Part shown: one piece after another, positions 12,742 through 24,577 of the stretch
How the letters are laid out: each line of letters starts with the position of its first letter
How positions within the stretch are numbered: the stretch's first letter is position 1
Source: Emergomyces orientalis
Lineage: Eukaryota > Ascomycota > Eurotiomycetes > Onygenales > Ajellomycetaceae
Assembly (NCBI GenBank): GCA_002110485.1
Contig: MOWL01000088.1
Location: 1,178,001 to 1,242,000, forward strand
Reading direction: 5' to 3'
DNA length: 64,000 nucleotides
Translations under genes and position numbers: made by a program
Notes under the pieces: model-generated
The model's database searches: none
The model's input: the letters and a program-made list of their open reading frames with translations, nothing else
What the model was told of the DNA's origin: nothing

Positions 12742-14598
12742 TTAACGCTTGAAATAACTCCTCTCAATCATCCGAAATATAATATAGGAGATGAGTGTGA
12801 ACGCAAACGCCAGCTCAAAACCTACATCCGCACCAGATTCGTCTATTATTTTGGCAACGGGTCCAATAAACCATCTCTGGGACATCCCAATGGCAACACC
12901 CATGACACCACAGCAGAAAGCGCCAACAGCTGCAAATGATGGGGGGAGTTTTGAAGGTGTGTCGTAATCTGCTACGTTGTAGCCGCTCGCTCCCCTCCTG
13001 AACACAATGTGTTCTCCCAGAGAGATGCCTTCATAGATGGCGGACCAATATCCCTATATCAATGTGAAAATTCAGATGTAAGTATGGGGTGCAAAAATTG
13101 TCAATCAATCAAAGGATATATAAATGCAGAAGCGATAAAATCATACAATGATCAACATGAAACTCTCCAACACATTCTCAAAGTGAAAGTAGCCTGGAAT
13201 GGCAACACCGATATATACCAGGCTTCCAGCAAAGGACCAGACATAACGAGGCATTCTCTGTGTCTGTGAATGCAAAATCTGGAGACAAAATCCCAAAGAA
13301 TACATATTCGGGCAATTATTGCCAATAATACTCAGGGCCAGTACCACCAAGCAAACCTTGCCAAATTTACCCAGCTGAGGGAATAGAACGTACGCAAGCA
13401 ATCCACCAATGTGATTGTCGTTGTAGGCAGTCGCATACGCCGGACTATTGGAGGTAGCGGTCGCAATGGCCAGGCCCAACGATTGCGTGAATATGAGTGC
13501 GGGAAGCAGACCGCAGAATACAGTGAAGAAAATTTTCTTCCGGCTGACAGTTACCGGTTGGTACACACAGTAATCAGCGGAGATGGTCGCCCAAGCTGTT
13601 GCGAAGCCGAACACGGCAGAGGCAAACGATAGAACCGATGCTGCTTCCGAAGTGCCAGTTTTCAACGGGAGATCCTCGAAATCGCCTGAGCGTGCAAACA
13701 TTCCGAGTACGACCATGAATACGACAAATGTCGGGATCCAACAGTATGATTCGTATATATGGACCACTTTATAACCGAATAGGCTGACGATGAAGGTTGC
13801 AGAGCCGATTATTATGATTGCAGCCCAGCCGGGGACGTCATTGTTGACAGCGTGGATCAACTGTGCGCCCACAATGACATTAACAGCAGACCATCCTAAA
13901 CACGCAATGCTATTTAGAAGGGCCGCTGGATAACAATTATTAGCCTTCCTCTTTACCATGCCAAACTAGACCAAAAAACCCAGTCAAAGAGGTATACGGA
14001 TCGAACAAACCCAATTTCACGCCATAATATCCGAAAAAAAACCGTGAAAGAACCATTTGCCTCAATCCGAGCCTCGCCCCGAGAGTCGAAAAAAAACACA
14101 CAGGCAATACTCCTAGGACGTTGAAGAAGAAAATTACAAGAAACCCGTCCACCCACCCCAATCTGAAAGCTGGCACCGCGAGAATTCCAATCGCGAAGGA
14201 GCTGAGGGCGATATTGCACGCAAACCACTATATGTAAAAAGGGGGCAACAGTACCCCATCATTATTAACCCGAAAACAATTTGCAGCCTAAACACTTGCG
14301 ATTGTGATCGAGCAATGACAGTAAAGTCCACTCTCTCTCTTTGAAAAAAAATTTAAAAAAAAATAATCCATACCAGCGTGCCAACTCTCAACACAGTGGT
14401 GTCCGTCCGCTCATGCACCAGCACTGGTTCAATTCCTCTCTGCTCGATGCCATATTTGCCAGCGAAACACTGCAGTTGGGCGATGAAACCCTGGTCGATT
14501 TCGACGTCTTGGTTCGGCGTATATTTCTGTTCATCACTCTGATTTGGATATTTCATCGCTGCACCAATCTCAATGTCCGTGAAAGCATCATCGCCCAT
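12742..14598 (-). CDS. NCS1-family purine/cytosine-type permease
   Basis: Plasma-membrane nucleobase transporter, probably proton-coupled. The model joins 14598-14374, 14227-14011, 13925-13147 and 13053-12742, giving 510 aa with closing phases, a normal length for the Fcy2-like branch. Recognisable parts are the N-terminal cytosolic region with KYGIEQRGIEPV, a first membrane stretch ending in AVPAFRLGWVDGF, the loop GARLGLRQMVLSRFFFGYYG (similar to the family signature), and further hydrophobic segments, including SADYCVYQP and NNCPNMYSLG, a region implicated in substrate binding in this family. There is a small intron after each of the first three exons. The neighbouring IMP dehydrogenase is also in purine metabolism, but an unrelated gene separates them. 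Substrate (cytosine, adenine, hypoxanthine or another) cannot be read from the sequence. Confidence 0.88.
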
Positions 14599-15904
14599 GC
14601 TGAAAATTGGGTTGACTTTTTGTTTTTGTTTTTCTCTCCTTCTTGCCTCTCGCCCAGTTTTGACAGCCCAATTCTAAATCCGGGCTCGACGTTCAATGAA
14701 TGTGAAACCAGCAAAGAAAGGGGGGGAAAACCACAGAAAATTTTAGAAGCGGGACAGGCAGGTTCCAACAGAAACATAAACTACTAGTTAGTAGTTTAAC
14801 AAGAAGCAAATTGTCACATCCCCATGATTTTGTGAGATAAACAGGTTAGTGAAATTAATCCATGAAGGAAAAGGAATGGAAAAGGAAAAATGGAGGGAAA
14901 GGGGAACAGGAGGAGTAAAAGAGCAGTTCAACGGTTATGTAGCTGGCAAGGATATATTACACAGATTACCTCAATTCACCTCACACAAATCATTATTGTT
15001 ACACAGCTTAGGCTCGCCTTAAGAAACATTCGGTAAATCAAGCGATAGGCCCCCAATAACCCACCTGTCCCTCAGCTCTGCGAAGGGCAGTTGGCATGCT
15101 GTTGCCGGCAGCTCTAAGTAAACAGGGTGCCCAGTCGGTGGTCAAGAAGAGAGAAATTTTAATTCAGCGCGCCACTTAAGCTATCCACCCCTTAAGCGTG
15201 AATTAGTTTTTTGCTTTTCGTTTTCATTTATTTATTTTATTACTAAATCTCATAAAGTAACGGTACTAAGTACATTTAGAAGCAGAGGTTAATAACGAAG
15301 GAAATCAAATAGAGAATCAATCTCGCCAAAAAAAACAAAACAAAAAAAACATAAAAGGGAACTTAGCAATTCCACCGTGATCACCCGAGGAGCTAAAAGG
15401 GACAGAAAAGACAAGTAGTCCTAGCTAGTTGAGTTCATGTTGCATGGTGAAAAGGCTGAGGAAAGGTACTAGTTAAAAGGGACAAAAATAATAAGGGGAA
15501 TAATAAACACCATCATCACTCTTTTTTCTTAACTCCAGGTTGTTGACTCAACTCGCACGCTTCCAATATATATGCTAGGAGACCAAGAAGTGGAGACGCA
15601 AATGCGTTTATGTGGGAAAATAATGAAACAAGACAGTTTTCTGGGGCGGGGAATAGAAACGGATTTGAAAAAATAATGAAAGAAAACAGTGAATGTGAAG
15701 AGGAACAAACGAGTACGAGGTAAAACCGATAAAGGGAATTTCATAAACACCTCCGGCCCACCATCAAAATCATATCTGTTCGCTCCTCTGCAGAAAAAAT
15801 ATTCGTCCGTAGTATATCAATAGAACATAAAATAAACCAGACACACAGAAAAGACTAAATCTTGAAAAGAAAAGAAAAAGAATTAAAAACTCAGCAATGC
15901 ATTT
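14599..15904. other. Upstream region of the permease gene
   Basis: A 1.3 kb non-coding interval containing the promoter of the minus-strand permease and the trailer of the IQGAP gene. It includes three HGATAR-type GATA-factor motifs, at 14835-14840, 15043-15048 and 15727-15732. Such sites occur often by chance, so nitrogen control is only a possibility. No gene was recognised. Confidence 0.45.
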
Positions 15905-18900
15905 TTACTCATTATAAAACTTCCTCATAATCAAATGCAAAAACAAGTTGACATTCACCCGTAGTGCCCCCTCAAAAAAGTCCATGAATTGCGTATTGTT
16001 GAATTGCGCCTGGAGAAGATCATCCAGCGGAACCTGTGCGTTGGCTCCGGGAATCATCATATTGCCGCTACTTCCATCGATGGTGAAAACCCCAACTTCA
16101 TTGCTGGAAATGGTAAGATCGACCCGGTCCCACTGCCGCTCGTTGTATCCTCTCCAATATAAAAGGACGCCCTTCTCCGACAGATTCCGGGCCGAGTATT
16201 TGAATGACCCGAACTTGAAGACACGCCCGGATCGCTGTAGTTCACGCTCATGATCCCACTGCTTGGTAAATGGCATCAGGAACCGCTTCTTCCCTTTCTT
16301 ATTCTGCAGAGTTACCATGGCTTGTTCAATGTAGTCGTTATAAGTCTTCAATTGCTGCTCCAGATATACCGTTTGGTCGTTCAATCGCTCAAGGGTAAGT
16401 CGGACACTCTCTAATTCTCGTTGACGCTGTATTCTCCGGCGATGTTTTGTCCGGATATCGACTGCGATGGCATTAAGCAGGTCCTGGTAATGATTTCGCC
16501 GTGTTATACGTCCAGCTTGTTCCAGGCGAAGAATGTTTTCCAACGCGGTGCTTTTTAGATCTGGGTAAGTCATGGATCCTATGTCGATTAGGGTGTTCGC
16601 ATCCGAATATGCTCCGCGTTTACGGCTGCTCGATGATAACTCGTCCCGAACAAGCGCGTACCAGCGCTCCTCATCTTCTTCCGTCGGCGGTTTAACCATG
16701 ATTTCCATGAGATTCGCACCGGATTGAACCCGAATGATGTACAGAATACATCTTTTGGTTTCCATAAATAGCGCCTTTATTTCAGCATCGGGGTCTGAAT
16801 CATACACAGTAAGCAAAAACTCCTAAGTAAAACAATATATTAAAAAATAGAAACATACCTTCAACATTGTGAAGCTTGGGCGTTAATGTCAAGCTAATTT
16901 CCGACGAGCTCACGCTCATGAGTTCGTTTTCATTGCTCTTGACACTACCCAGATCGCGAACAGCTTCCTTGATCGTATCATCTTGATCGACACATATACT
17001 AGATATTTCCGCAGCAACAAGCTGATGGATCGAGAATATGTCAGACAGCTTGATATAAAGCGTTGGTTTCGTTTTGGCGTAAAGGTCGTTAAATGCATCG
17101 ATATCGAAATAGGACTCCGCATCCTGCACCGTAATCACTACCATCGTTGTCAGTAGAAGAATTCCAATTGGTAGGCAAGAAAGGAAGTACTCACAATTGC
17201 CCCATATAGCTCCCAACCGTTGGATCGCCTCCCCAACCCAACTATTCAGCGGCTGCAGATATACGTTTTCGTTACCAAAGAGGCGACCGGATGCTACCTG
17301 CGCTATTACTTTGCCAATCTCTCCCAGATTCCGCTTCTGCTCTTGAGTTAAGCCACGGTCGACCACACCACATCTCTCCGGCTCCAATATCGCTGGATGG
17401 AGATAATTTTTCCAAACCCATTGTCCGGTAACCTGCAGGACGTGCCCACGATCTTCGTTCTCAAACTTAGACAGGAGCTGTTCGTAAATTTGCTGAGCAA
17501 CAAATCGCACCCCAAACGGCATTCGAGGTAGGAATTCTTCAAGCGATGTAAAAAATTGGTCTACAATGTCACGAAGATCTTGCAAATGGCGAATAAATGT
17601 CTCTCTTGTTTCAGGGTCCCTAATCGCCTCCTCTCTAGGAACGTCTATTCGGCGCCTGCTCTTCCTGCCTGTGCGCAGCTCTTCATTACTGATAGAGGAA
17701 CGGTAGATTTGCATTGGGTCGCTTTCCAAGTCAAGATCAGTATTCTCGATAATGTGCTCCTTAACCAGTTGACCAAAAATATCTCGCATGAATTTCCTAT
17801 CCTTCGGGGACTTTGTATATGCGGCGAATAATTTGTGCCAGAAGGAATTGCACCGTGTGTAGTCTTGAAATGAAAATGAATGATCGGTTTCCTCCTTAGC
17901 GGATCTGACAAGGAGTTTTATTAGGTAGTATTCCTCGCGCCTCTTTTGAGAGTAACCGAATAACCCCATAACCAGATGTTTGATTCGCTCGCATTCCTTT
18001 TCTGGGGTAGCCTGCTCCCGTATTCGTCTGAAAAGTCTGGCGAGGTATTGAGGTTGCGTCTGAAGAACGAAAAAGAGTTCCTGGTACTGCTCTAATTTCC
18101 GTCTAGATGTTTTATTCAGAGCCTTGAGGTCAAATGGATCTTTGGACGATATGTCGCTATTAGGAAGTAGCGCTCCGACGTGGCCACCGAAGTGTTTTTG
18201 GTGTTTCACGACCTCGTCGAGGGTAATCTTGTTTTTCACAAGCAGGGCGATTTTGATATCCAATTGCGTGATGTACTGGTCCGCCAGTTCATTCTGCCGT
18301 ACATGCTGCACAACCGTTTTTCGAAGACGTTCAAACTCAATTTCTTCATCAAAATCGAAATCGCTATCGTTAAGGAGATGTACAAAGCCTTTGATGGTAC
18401 CAACCGGAGGATTCTTTCCGCTAGTCAGGCTCTTGTAAGCCTCCCCTTGGATCTTAGCTCTCACAAAGCTTTGAACCTTTATGACTTTCTCCATATTTTT
18501 TTTGTAGAATCGTTGCTTTTCAGCAAAGCGCTGTCGCACAAGGAGACCCCTAATATTGGATTGGAAGTCAACTATCATATGTTCTTCAGCCTCCAACTCC
18601 GCTAAGACCTGGCCAACATCCAGTCTAACAAACATCGCGCGAGCAAGGGCCTGAAGTTGAGTGACCTCCTCACTAGATGTTTCTAATTCGCAAAGTAAGT
18701 CGCCAATTTCTATTCTTAGTATGGCGGCTCTTGAAAGAGCTTGCAGGTTGGCGATTACGGAATTTTGTTTTAGAAGCGCATTTCGGTCTTGCAGTTGACG
18801 TTTCCGTGAAAGAAATCCTCTGGATAAGGACTGGAGGGTAAGGATACCCCCCTCATTGTCTTGGAGGGCGGTTTTAGTCGCTTCAACGGAGGAACGCAAA

Positions 18901-21038
18901 GAAGCGCCCCGGTGAGCGCTTTGAGTTTCAATAACTGATGGAAGTTGGGCTTTCAGCTCAGCTTGAAGGGCCAGAAGGCTTCCTCTGGCAGCAGCTCCTC
19001 GAACAATGGATTGGAGAGTGATCCACTGATCACTCATTTTCGATAGGTGCAGTTTGTGGGAATCGTAAGAATTTCTCCCCATGAGGCCTCTAATGGCGGA
19101 TTGTAGAGCTGTTATGGTGGGAGTTCCTTTTTCTAGGGCTAATCTATCTTGAGAGATTCGGTGTCGCTCCAGCATGCCCCGACTAGCGGCCTGGAGGGAT
19201 TGGACTTCGACTTCGGCATCTTTGGTTTGCTCGTACTGGTCGTATACTTGGTTTCTAGCTAAGGCTCCTCTGATTGCCGCTTGAATGTGTTTAATGCCAG
19301 ATTCTTCCATTCGTGCTCTAGTTCTCAGTAGTTGAACATCCGAACGGACCTTATTAGCACGAACAAGACTTTGCAGCATCCGGATGCCTAACTCGTGTTG
19401 TTTCCAGTATTGTTCACTGTGCTGAGATCTCAAGCGAACCAAGAATCCACGTGCCGATGATTGCAAATTCACAGCGAACCGTCGCATGCTCAATCTATAG
19501 CCAACTATTTCTCTCGCCCATTCTCCTCGTATCCTTGCCTGCAGATCGACCAGTGTACTTTCGTTATCCCATAGCTCCTGCATTACGTCACCAAGTCTCA
19601 GACGCACAAGAGCTCCCCTCATTTGAGATTGAAGGTCTGAAATAATGGCTTCGTTCTCATGGAGCTCTCGATTAATCCGATCTTCCTCCAACTCCACGGG
19701 CTCGGGATCTGGCTCTGGTTCAGGTTCGGGCTCTGGCTCCGGCTCTGCGCCAAAGCTTGCTCCCATGCCCGAGAAACTGGGCATAGGAACTCCTGACTTA
19801 TCTAGACCTTTCTGCACTTGTTCCAGCTCATGGTGTTCAAATTCTAGCTGACCAACCAAATTACCGATACGGAAATCAACAATCCCCTTTTTATATAGTA
19901 ACCATGACAAAGCATGAATACAATGTATGACTTTGGGGAGGTTTTTCTTTTCGTACAGGTCGATCAACTCAAACCAAAATAGGTCCGGAAGTTCGATTTC
20001 CTTCAGGAGTTGGAAAAAGAGAGCAATGTTGTCAGAATGGCGGTACTGTAATTTGGGGTGTCTGAATATGCGAAATGTGCGATGCGGATACAAGGCTTGC
20101 ACCACTTCGGCGAGTGTAACTCCATCCCGAAGAGCCTCTTCAAGTTGGACAATGGGTGGGATTGACTTGTGGATAACATCCTCAATCCATTCCTTTGCTT
20201 CTCCAATATGACACAGATATTCGTAAGCCTGTATAAACTGTCGTTGTTTGTCCATCCAACTACTTTCTGCCCACGCGGACGCCCTAACTCTCTGGGGATT
20301 CGCTGTAGCTTTTGAGGCCCGAATGGAGTCGGCACGCTTGAGCCGACGACGGCCCTGTAAGCCAGCCACTGACGGAACAACAGACGCCATGGCAAAATCT
20401 TCACTTTCTGTTTGCGCAAATCTAGAAAGCGTCCGCAAATGTCCAGTAGAAGATTTCTGAAAAGTTTCAAGTTCTGGTGCCGTAAATGCGGTCGGCAAAG
20501 CCGGAGCGTGCGGCTTGGATTGCGTCCGGACATGCTGCCTTCGACTATAAGGCGAAGATTCCCGATCGGCTCTATCGATGTTTTCCTGAAGTCGCATGCT
20601 TCCGTCATCGTAGGTCTCAATTTTGGTAGGCTTTCCGCTCGGTATACTATCATGTTGACATGTCGGGTTGGTCATTGTCTGGCTTCGCTGTCGGCTCACA
20701 TATTCTGATGGAGGAGGAGAAGCGCGGTTAGGCGCCTGCGGGAGTGGGCGCAACGAACGACGAATGCTTCCGTAGGTCTCGCTGGCGCTTGGTGGGGTGG
20801 ACGCTCGTTCAAATCGTTCCCCGATTTTGCTCACCATTCCCTTTTGCCCATTTGAATCCGATTGGAATCCGCCGGACGAGTTAGAGGATAAAGTGCTTGT
20901 ACGGCTAGGCACAATGGAGTTTGAGTAGGAGGAATAAGCGGAGGAATTGGTTGATGCGGTCGAGCCATGTCGAAGCGGACTGGGTGGGTTGGTTGGTAGT
21001 TCTGGTTGGGACCGCCTGAAAGGGTAGAGGTTTGACAT
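15905..21038 (-). CDS. IQG1: IQGAP-type Ras-GAP-related scaffold
   Basis: Scaffold for the actomyosin ring and septum formation (homologues: yeast Iqg1, fission-yeast Rng2, Aspergillus SepG). The model joins 21038-17195, 17137-16859 and 16794-15905 and gives 1670 aa. Parts in order: a Ser/Pro-rich N-terminus; a calponin-homology domain at about residues 255-390 (contains LRDGVTLAEVVQALYP and HSDNIALFFQLLKE); an acidic-proline repeat at about 430-450; about a dozen degenerate IQ-like units to about residue 880, many with the pattern LQ-x3-RG; a RasGAP-related domain at about 980-1260 (contains HLVMGLFGYSQKRREEYYL); and the RasGAP C-terminal domain to the end (ALFMETKRCILYIIRVQSG). The last acceptor was chosen so that the protein reads HNVEDPDAEIKALF, which fits the family better than the alternative frame. 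IQGAPs generally lack GAP activity; I infer the same here. Confidence 0.93.
19690..19748 (-). repeat. Glu-Pro dipeptide repeat within the IQGAP gene
   Basis: A hexanucleotide tract coding for alternating Glu and Pro (one Asp-Pro unit) between the calponin-homology domain and the first IQ unit. Codons vary between units. On the other strand the same DNA would read as Gly-Ser repeats. Confidence 0.9.
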
Positions 21039-21864
21039 CACGACGGAAGGTCAAAGGAGGAGAAAAGGGCGCTCGATGAGAAAAGAAAATTCCAACCCTC
21101 AACTACGTGCATGCCGGAACAGTCGTAAGAGAAAGAAAGCAAATTGTCTTGCCCTGTCAAAGAACTGTTTGGCCGTGCCGCCACAACGATAAACGAGTAG
21201 CGCACTCGACTAACGCATGCACAGACACACAACAGCTACCTAAACAGAGAACTCATAAACAACCCCCGTCAGCTCTAGCACAGAGAAGAGGAAATGCTGA
21301 AGAAACGTACTGGGCCGTATATGGAGGGCATATAATATTGCTTTTGTCTTGTTGCAAGGGCAAAACTCTAGAATAGCTTCCTGTTCCCTGCAGCGTGGGC
21401 TTGTTATGCGCCCACTTCGGCCATTGTTGATCGCAGGAACGAGCAGCGTTTGGGACCAAAACAAAGTTCCCAAAACGGCAAGGCGGCGTCTACTGGTCAC
21501 CTGATGATAAGGGCGCTTAACTGCTTAGATAAGTTGGTCCCGTGATTGTACTACGCCCAGTTGGTCCTAGCGCATGAAAGAAGTCCCCACAGCGCGAGGA
21601 GAAAAGGGAAAAAAAACTTATCAAAACTTTTCTGACGGAGCTTTTTTTCTTTCTTTTTCTTCTTCTCTTTCTTTCCTTTGGGAAAGACGATTTCTCCCCA
21701 TCAACAGAACGTTTGCTTTGAACCTCTGTTGTTGGCATTTCTATTTTCTGTTTCTGCTTGCCTCTCTGTTTTGCTATCCAGCAAATTACCAATTTCTCCT
21801 GCTTCTTCTTCTTCTTCTTCTTCTTCTTCTTCTTCTTCGTCCTTTGTCTTCTTCCTCTTTCGCC
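21039..21864. promoter_or_regulatory. Divergent promoter between IQGAP and IMPDH
   Basis: These 826 bp separate two start codons facing away from each other, so the segment must hold both promoters and leaders. The IMPDH side (about 21600-21860) is strongly pyrimidine-rich and includes a CTT repeat. No consensus TATA box was assigned. Confidence 0.6.
21802..21838 (+). repeat. CTT trinucleotide repeat in the IMPDH leader
   Basis: About twelve CTT units end some 26 bases before the IMPDH start codon, so they are very probably transcribed in the 5' untranslated region. Confidence 0.85.
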
Positions 21865-23786
21865 ATGCCAATTTCCAATGGAGATGCATCGGGGAGCGCC
21901 TTTGAGCGTTTCTCGGGTGAAGCAGAGTTCTTGGACCATGCGAAGGCGCTGGAAATCCTGAAAAGTGACTATTCCGGTGATGGCCTGGACGTCAATCAAC
22001 TTCTTGATTCTGAAAAACGGGGAGCACTGACCTACAATGATTTTCTGATCCTCCCTGGATACATTGGTTCGGAATAACCTACAAAAAAGCTTCATGTTTG
22101 AAAACTCAATTGACCGGCCTTGTAATAGGATTCCCCGCATCTGACGTGTCTCTCGAATCCCCTGTCACAAAACGCATTACCTTGAAAGCTCCCCTACTGT
22201 CTTCGCCCATGGATACCGTCACTGAGCACTCGATGGCTATCCACATGGCTCTTCTTGGTGGCCTTGGCGTGATTCATCACAACTGCTCCGCAGAAGACCA
22301 AGCAAATATGGTGAGAAAAGTCAAGCGATATGAAAACGGGTTCATCTCAGAGCCTGTTGTTCTATCCCCGAAGACAACGGTGGCAGAGGCCAAGGCACTG
22401 AAGGAGAAATGGGGATTTGGCGGATTCCCAGTCACAGGTTAGTTAACTTCTTCTATCCCCCCCATGTTTCCCCTGTTTATGCTTGCAATGATGTTTTCAA
22501 TCTTTATTCTATAACTTTCGTTCATCTGCAGCCGCGAAAGCTGCTATGGAGAGACCGGATTTTTTTGTCTGAGACTTGCATTTAGTCCACAATTTGGTTT
22601 TAAATTGATTCTATCCTGACTTTAGCTAACTGGAATTCTCGGGGCAGAAAATGGGACTCTCCCCTCGAAACTGGTTGGAATGATTACCAGCAGAGACATC
22701 CAGTTCCATCCTACCGTTGACGACCCTGTCACAGCTGTCATGACTACCGACCTCGTTACAGCCCCCTCGGGAACCACACTCGCTGAGGCAAACGAAGTTC
22801 TAAGAAGCTCCAAGAAAGGAAAGCTTCCTATCGTCGACAGCGATGGCAACCTCGTTTCCCTCCTTTCAAGATCCGATCTCATGAAAAATCTTCACTACCC
22901 ACTTGCTTCCAAGCTCCCACACTCCAAACAACTTATCTGTGCCGCCGCCATAGGCACCCGTCCTGAAGACAAAGAGAGACTCCAGAAACTGGTAGAGGCT
23001 GGCCTCGACATTGTCGTCCTGGATAGCAGCCAGGGCAACAGCATGTATCAGATCGAAATGATCAAATACGTAAAACAAACTTATCCCGAAATTGACGTCA
23101 TTGCTGGCAACGTTGTCACCAGAGATCAGGCAGCTGCTCTTATTGCCGCAGGCGCAGATGGTCTCCGTATCGGCATGGGCAGCGGAAGTGCTTGCATCAC
23201 TCAAGAAGTTATGGCTGTGGGAAGACCACAAGCCGCAGCTGTGCGCAGTGTATCCCAATTCGCTGCACGCTTCGGCGTCCCCTGCATTGCAGATGGTGGT
23301 ATCCAGAATATTGGCCATATTGTCAAAGGTCTGGCGATGGGAGCGACCACCGTTATGATGGGTGGCCTCTTGGCCGGTACTACCGAATCCCCTGGGGCCT
23401 ACTTCGTCAGCAGAGAAGGGCAGCTCGTCAAAGCTTACCGGGGAATGGGAAGCATCGACGCCATGGAAGACAAAAAGGCCGGGGCTGGCAAAGACGGCCA
23501 AGCCAGCAATGCTGGCACTGCGAGATACTTCTCTGAAAGTGACAGACTTCTTGTAGCCCAGGGTGTTTCGGGTTCAGTGTTGGATCGCGGTTCTGTCACC
23601 AAGTTCGTGCCGTACCTTGTAGCCGGTATCCAGCACTCCCTGCAGGATATTGGAGTTAAGAGCGTGAAAGAACTTCACGATGGTGTCATCGCTGGCTCAG
23701 TTAGGTTCGAGGTGCGCAGTGTCAGCGCTCAGGCTGAGGGTAACGTCCATGGTCTGCACAGCTTCGACAAGAAGTTGTATTCTTAA
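21865..23786 (+). CDS. imdA: IMP dehydrogenase
   Basis: Oxidises IMP to XMP with NAD+, the committed step of GTP synthesis. The model joins 21865-22066, 22129-22437 and 22648-23786 and gives 549 aa. The (beta/alpha)8 barrel is interrupted by a CBS-domain pair at about residues 130-260 (contains SRDIQFHP and KLPIVDSDGNLVSLLSRSDL). The catalytic loop GMGSGSACITQEVMA carries the nucleophilic cysteine at residue 353. The mobile flap keeps the Arg-Tyr pair in ARYFSE, and the IMP-binding GRP, ADGGIQNIG and GLLAGTTESPG segments are present. The second intron is long (210 nt) for this window. The enzyme looks intact and is the expected target of mycophenolic acid. A pyrimidine-rich leader precedes it, and IQGAP is transcribed away from the same region. 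Confidence 0.97.
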
Positions 23787-24577
23787 ACCACCAGCAAACC
23801 CGCGATATAGACATCGTTCCACGCCCCGTCGCCATTTTTGAGGGAAAGGGCTAATTTGGCTTTAGGAGTTTTGTTTGGGGGCATTTGATAATCTTTTATT
23901 ACGAATCTTTTATAACTATTTTATATTTTATTATCTCAAAAGTTAATGCAGTTAAATGACCCTCCTTGATTAACCTTTTTGATCCTCCAAAGTAATTTAT
24001 GTTAGCAGTCTTGCTTTGGTAATCATGCTCTTGTGTTAATGAGTTAACAATTACAGTTAATTATGATGAGATCTATCTGGACTAGAATCATGGTTTTGTT
24101 TAAAAGCGAAATAGTGGTGTGACTGGGAGTGTTTCCATATGATGTGCAGGGATACAAATTCAGAGCCGACAAGTGGCGGATTGCCCAATGCCCAAGTAGA
24201 ACTAACCTTCCATGTAACCGCATAAATTCCAACAGGTAATTTGATAACCTTGGGACGTTCTTCTTTTTGTGTCAGGAGCCATTCCTGATCCAGGCACCAA
24301 GTATACGGATTACGCCAGGAAGTTCCCCGAAGCTTTGAGCTCGACTGCTCTGCAGGTTCCCAACACCGAGCTGCTGGAATTGGAGGAGGCTTGTGTGGAC
24401 CTCGGATATTTGGCAGAAAACGCGGTTAAGCAACCTCTCCTCCCCGCGAACATGGAGTTTCGGCAAACCAGGACAGGATTGAACTTAGTATTTTCCTCAG
24501 AAACACCACAGGCGACCTGGCGGGAATAATAACGCATAAATATAGTTCCCCTCTCTGCCTGTAGTCCTTTGGCTAAC
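23787..24577. other. Intergenic region with an unexplained open frame
   Basis: Trailer of IMPDH and upstream region of the Nudix gene. The segment from about 23870 to 24060 is A/T-rich. An open frame at 24276-24529 is described separately. Confidence 0.45.
24276..24529 (+). other. Possible exon of an unrecognised gene
   Basis: An 84-codon open stretch with no ATG at its start lies directly after a good acceptor-like sequence (T-rich run ending in TGTCAG at 24275). It reads IPDPGTKYTDYARKFPEAL and later LELEEACVDLGYLAENAVKQ and ends in TGA or TAA-type context at 24529. Composition is protein-like, but I do not recognise it. The two nearest upstream donor-like sites (GTAACC at about 24212, GTAATT at 24234) give frames with stops, so I could not build a first exon. 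It could be a terminal exon of a small gene, a decayed fragment, or chance. Confidence 0.25.

Noticed and set aside
15000..15200. Segment with short inverted CTTAAG words considered as a small element
   Set aside because: No terminal inverted repeats or target-site duplication could be found.
16800..16858. Reading the IQGAP frame through to a stop at 16800
   Set aside because: It would lose the RasGAP C-terminal domain. A GTATGT donor and a TTCAG acceptor give the family reading VEDPDAEIKALF.
21574..22077. Longer N-terminus for IMPDH
   Set aside because: The frame can be opened upstream through the CTT repeat, but the codon there is not needed: ATG 21865 gives the family-like start MPISNGDASG, and the upstream part is leader-like.
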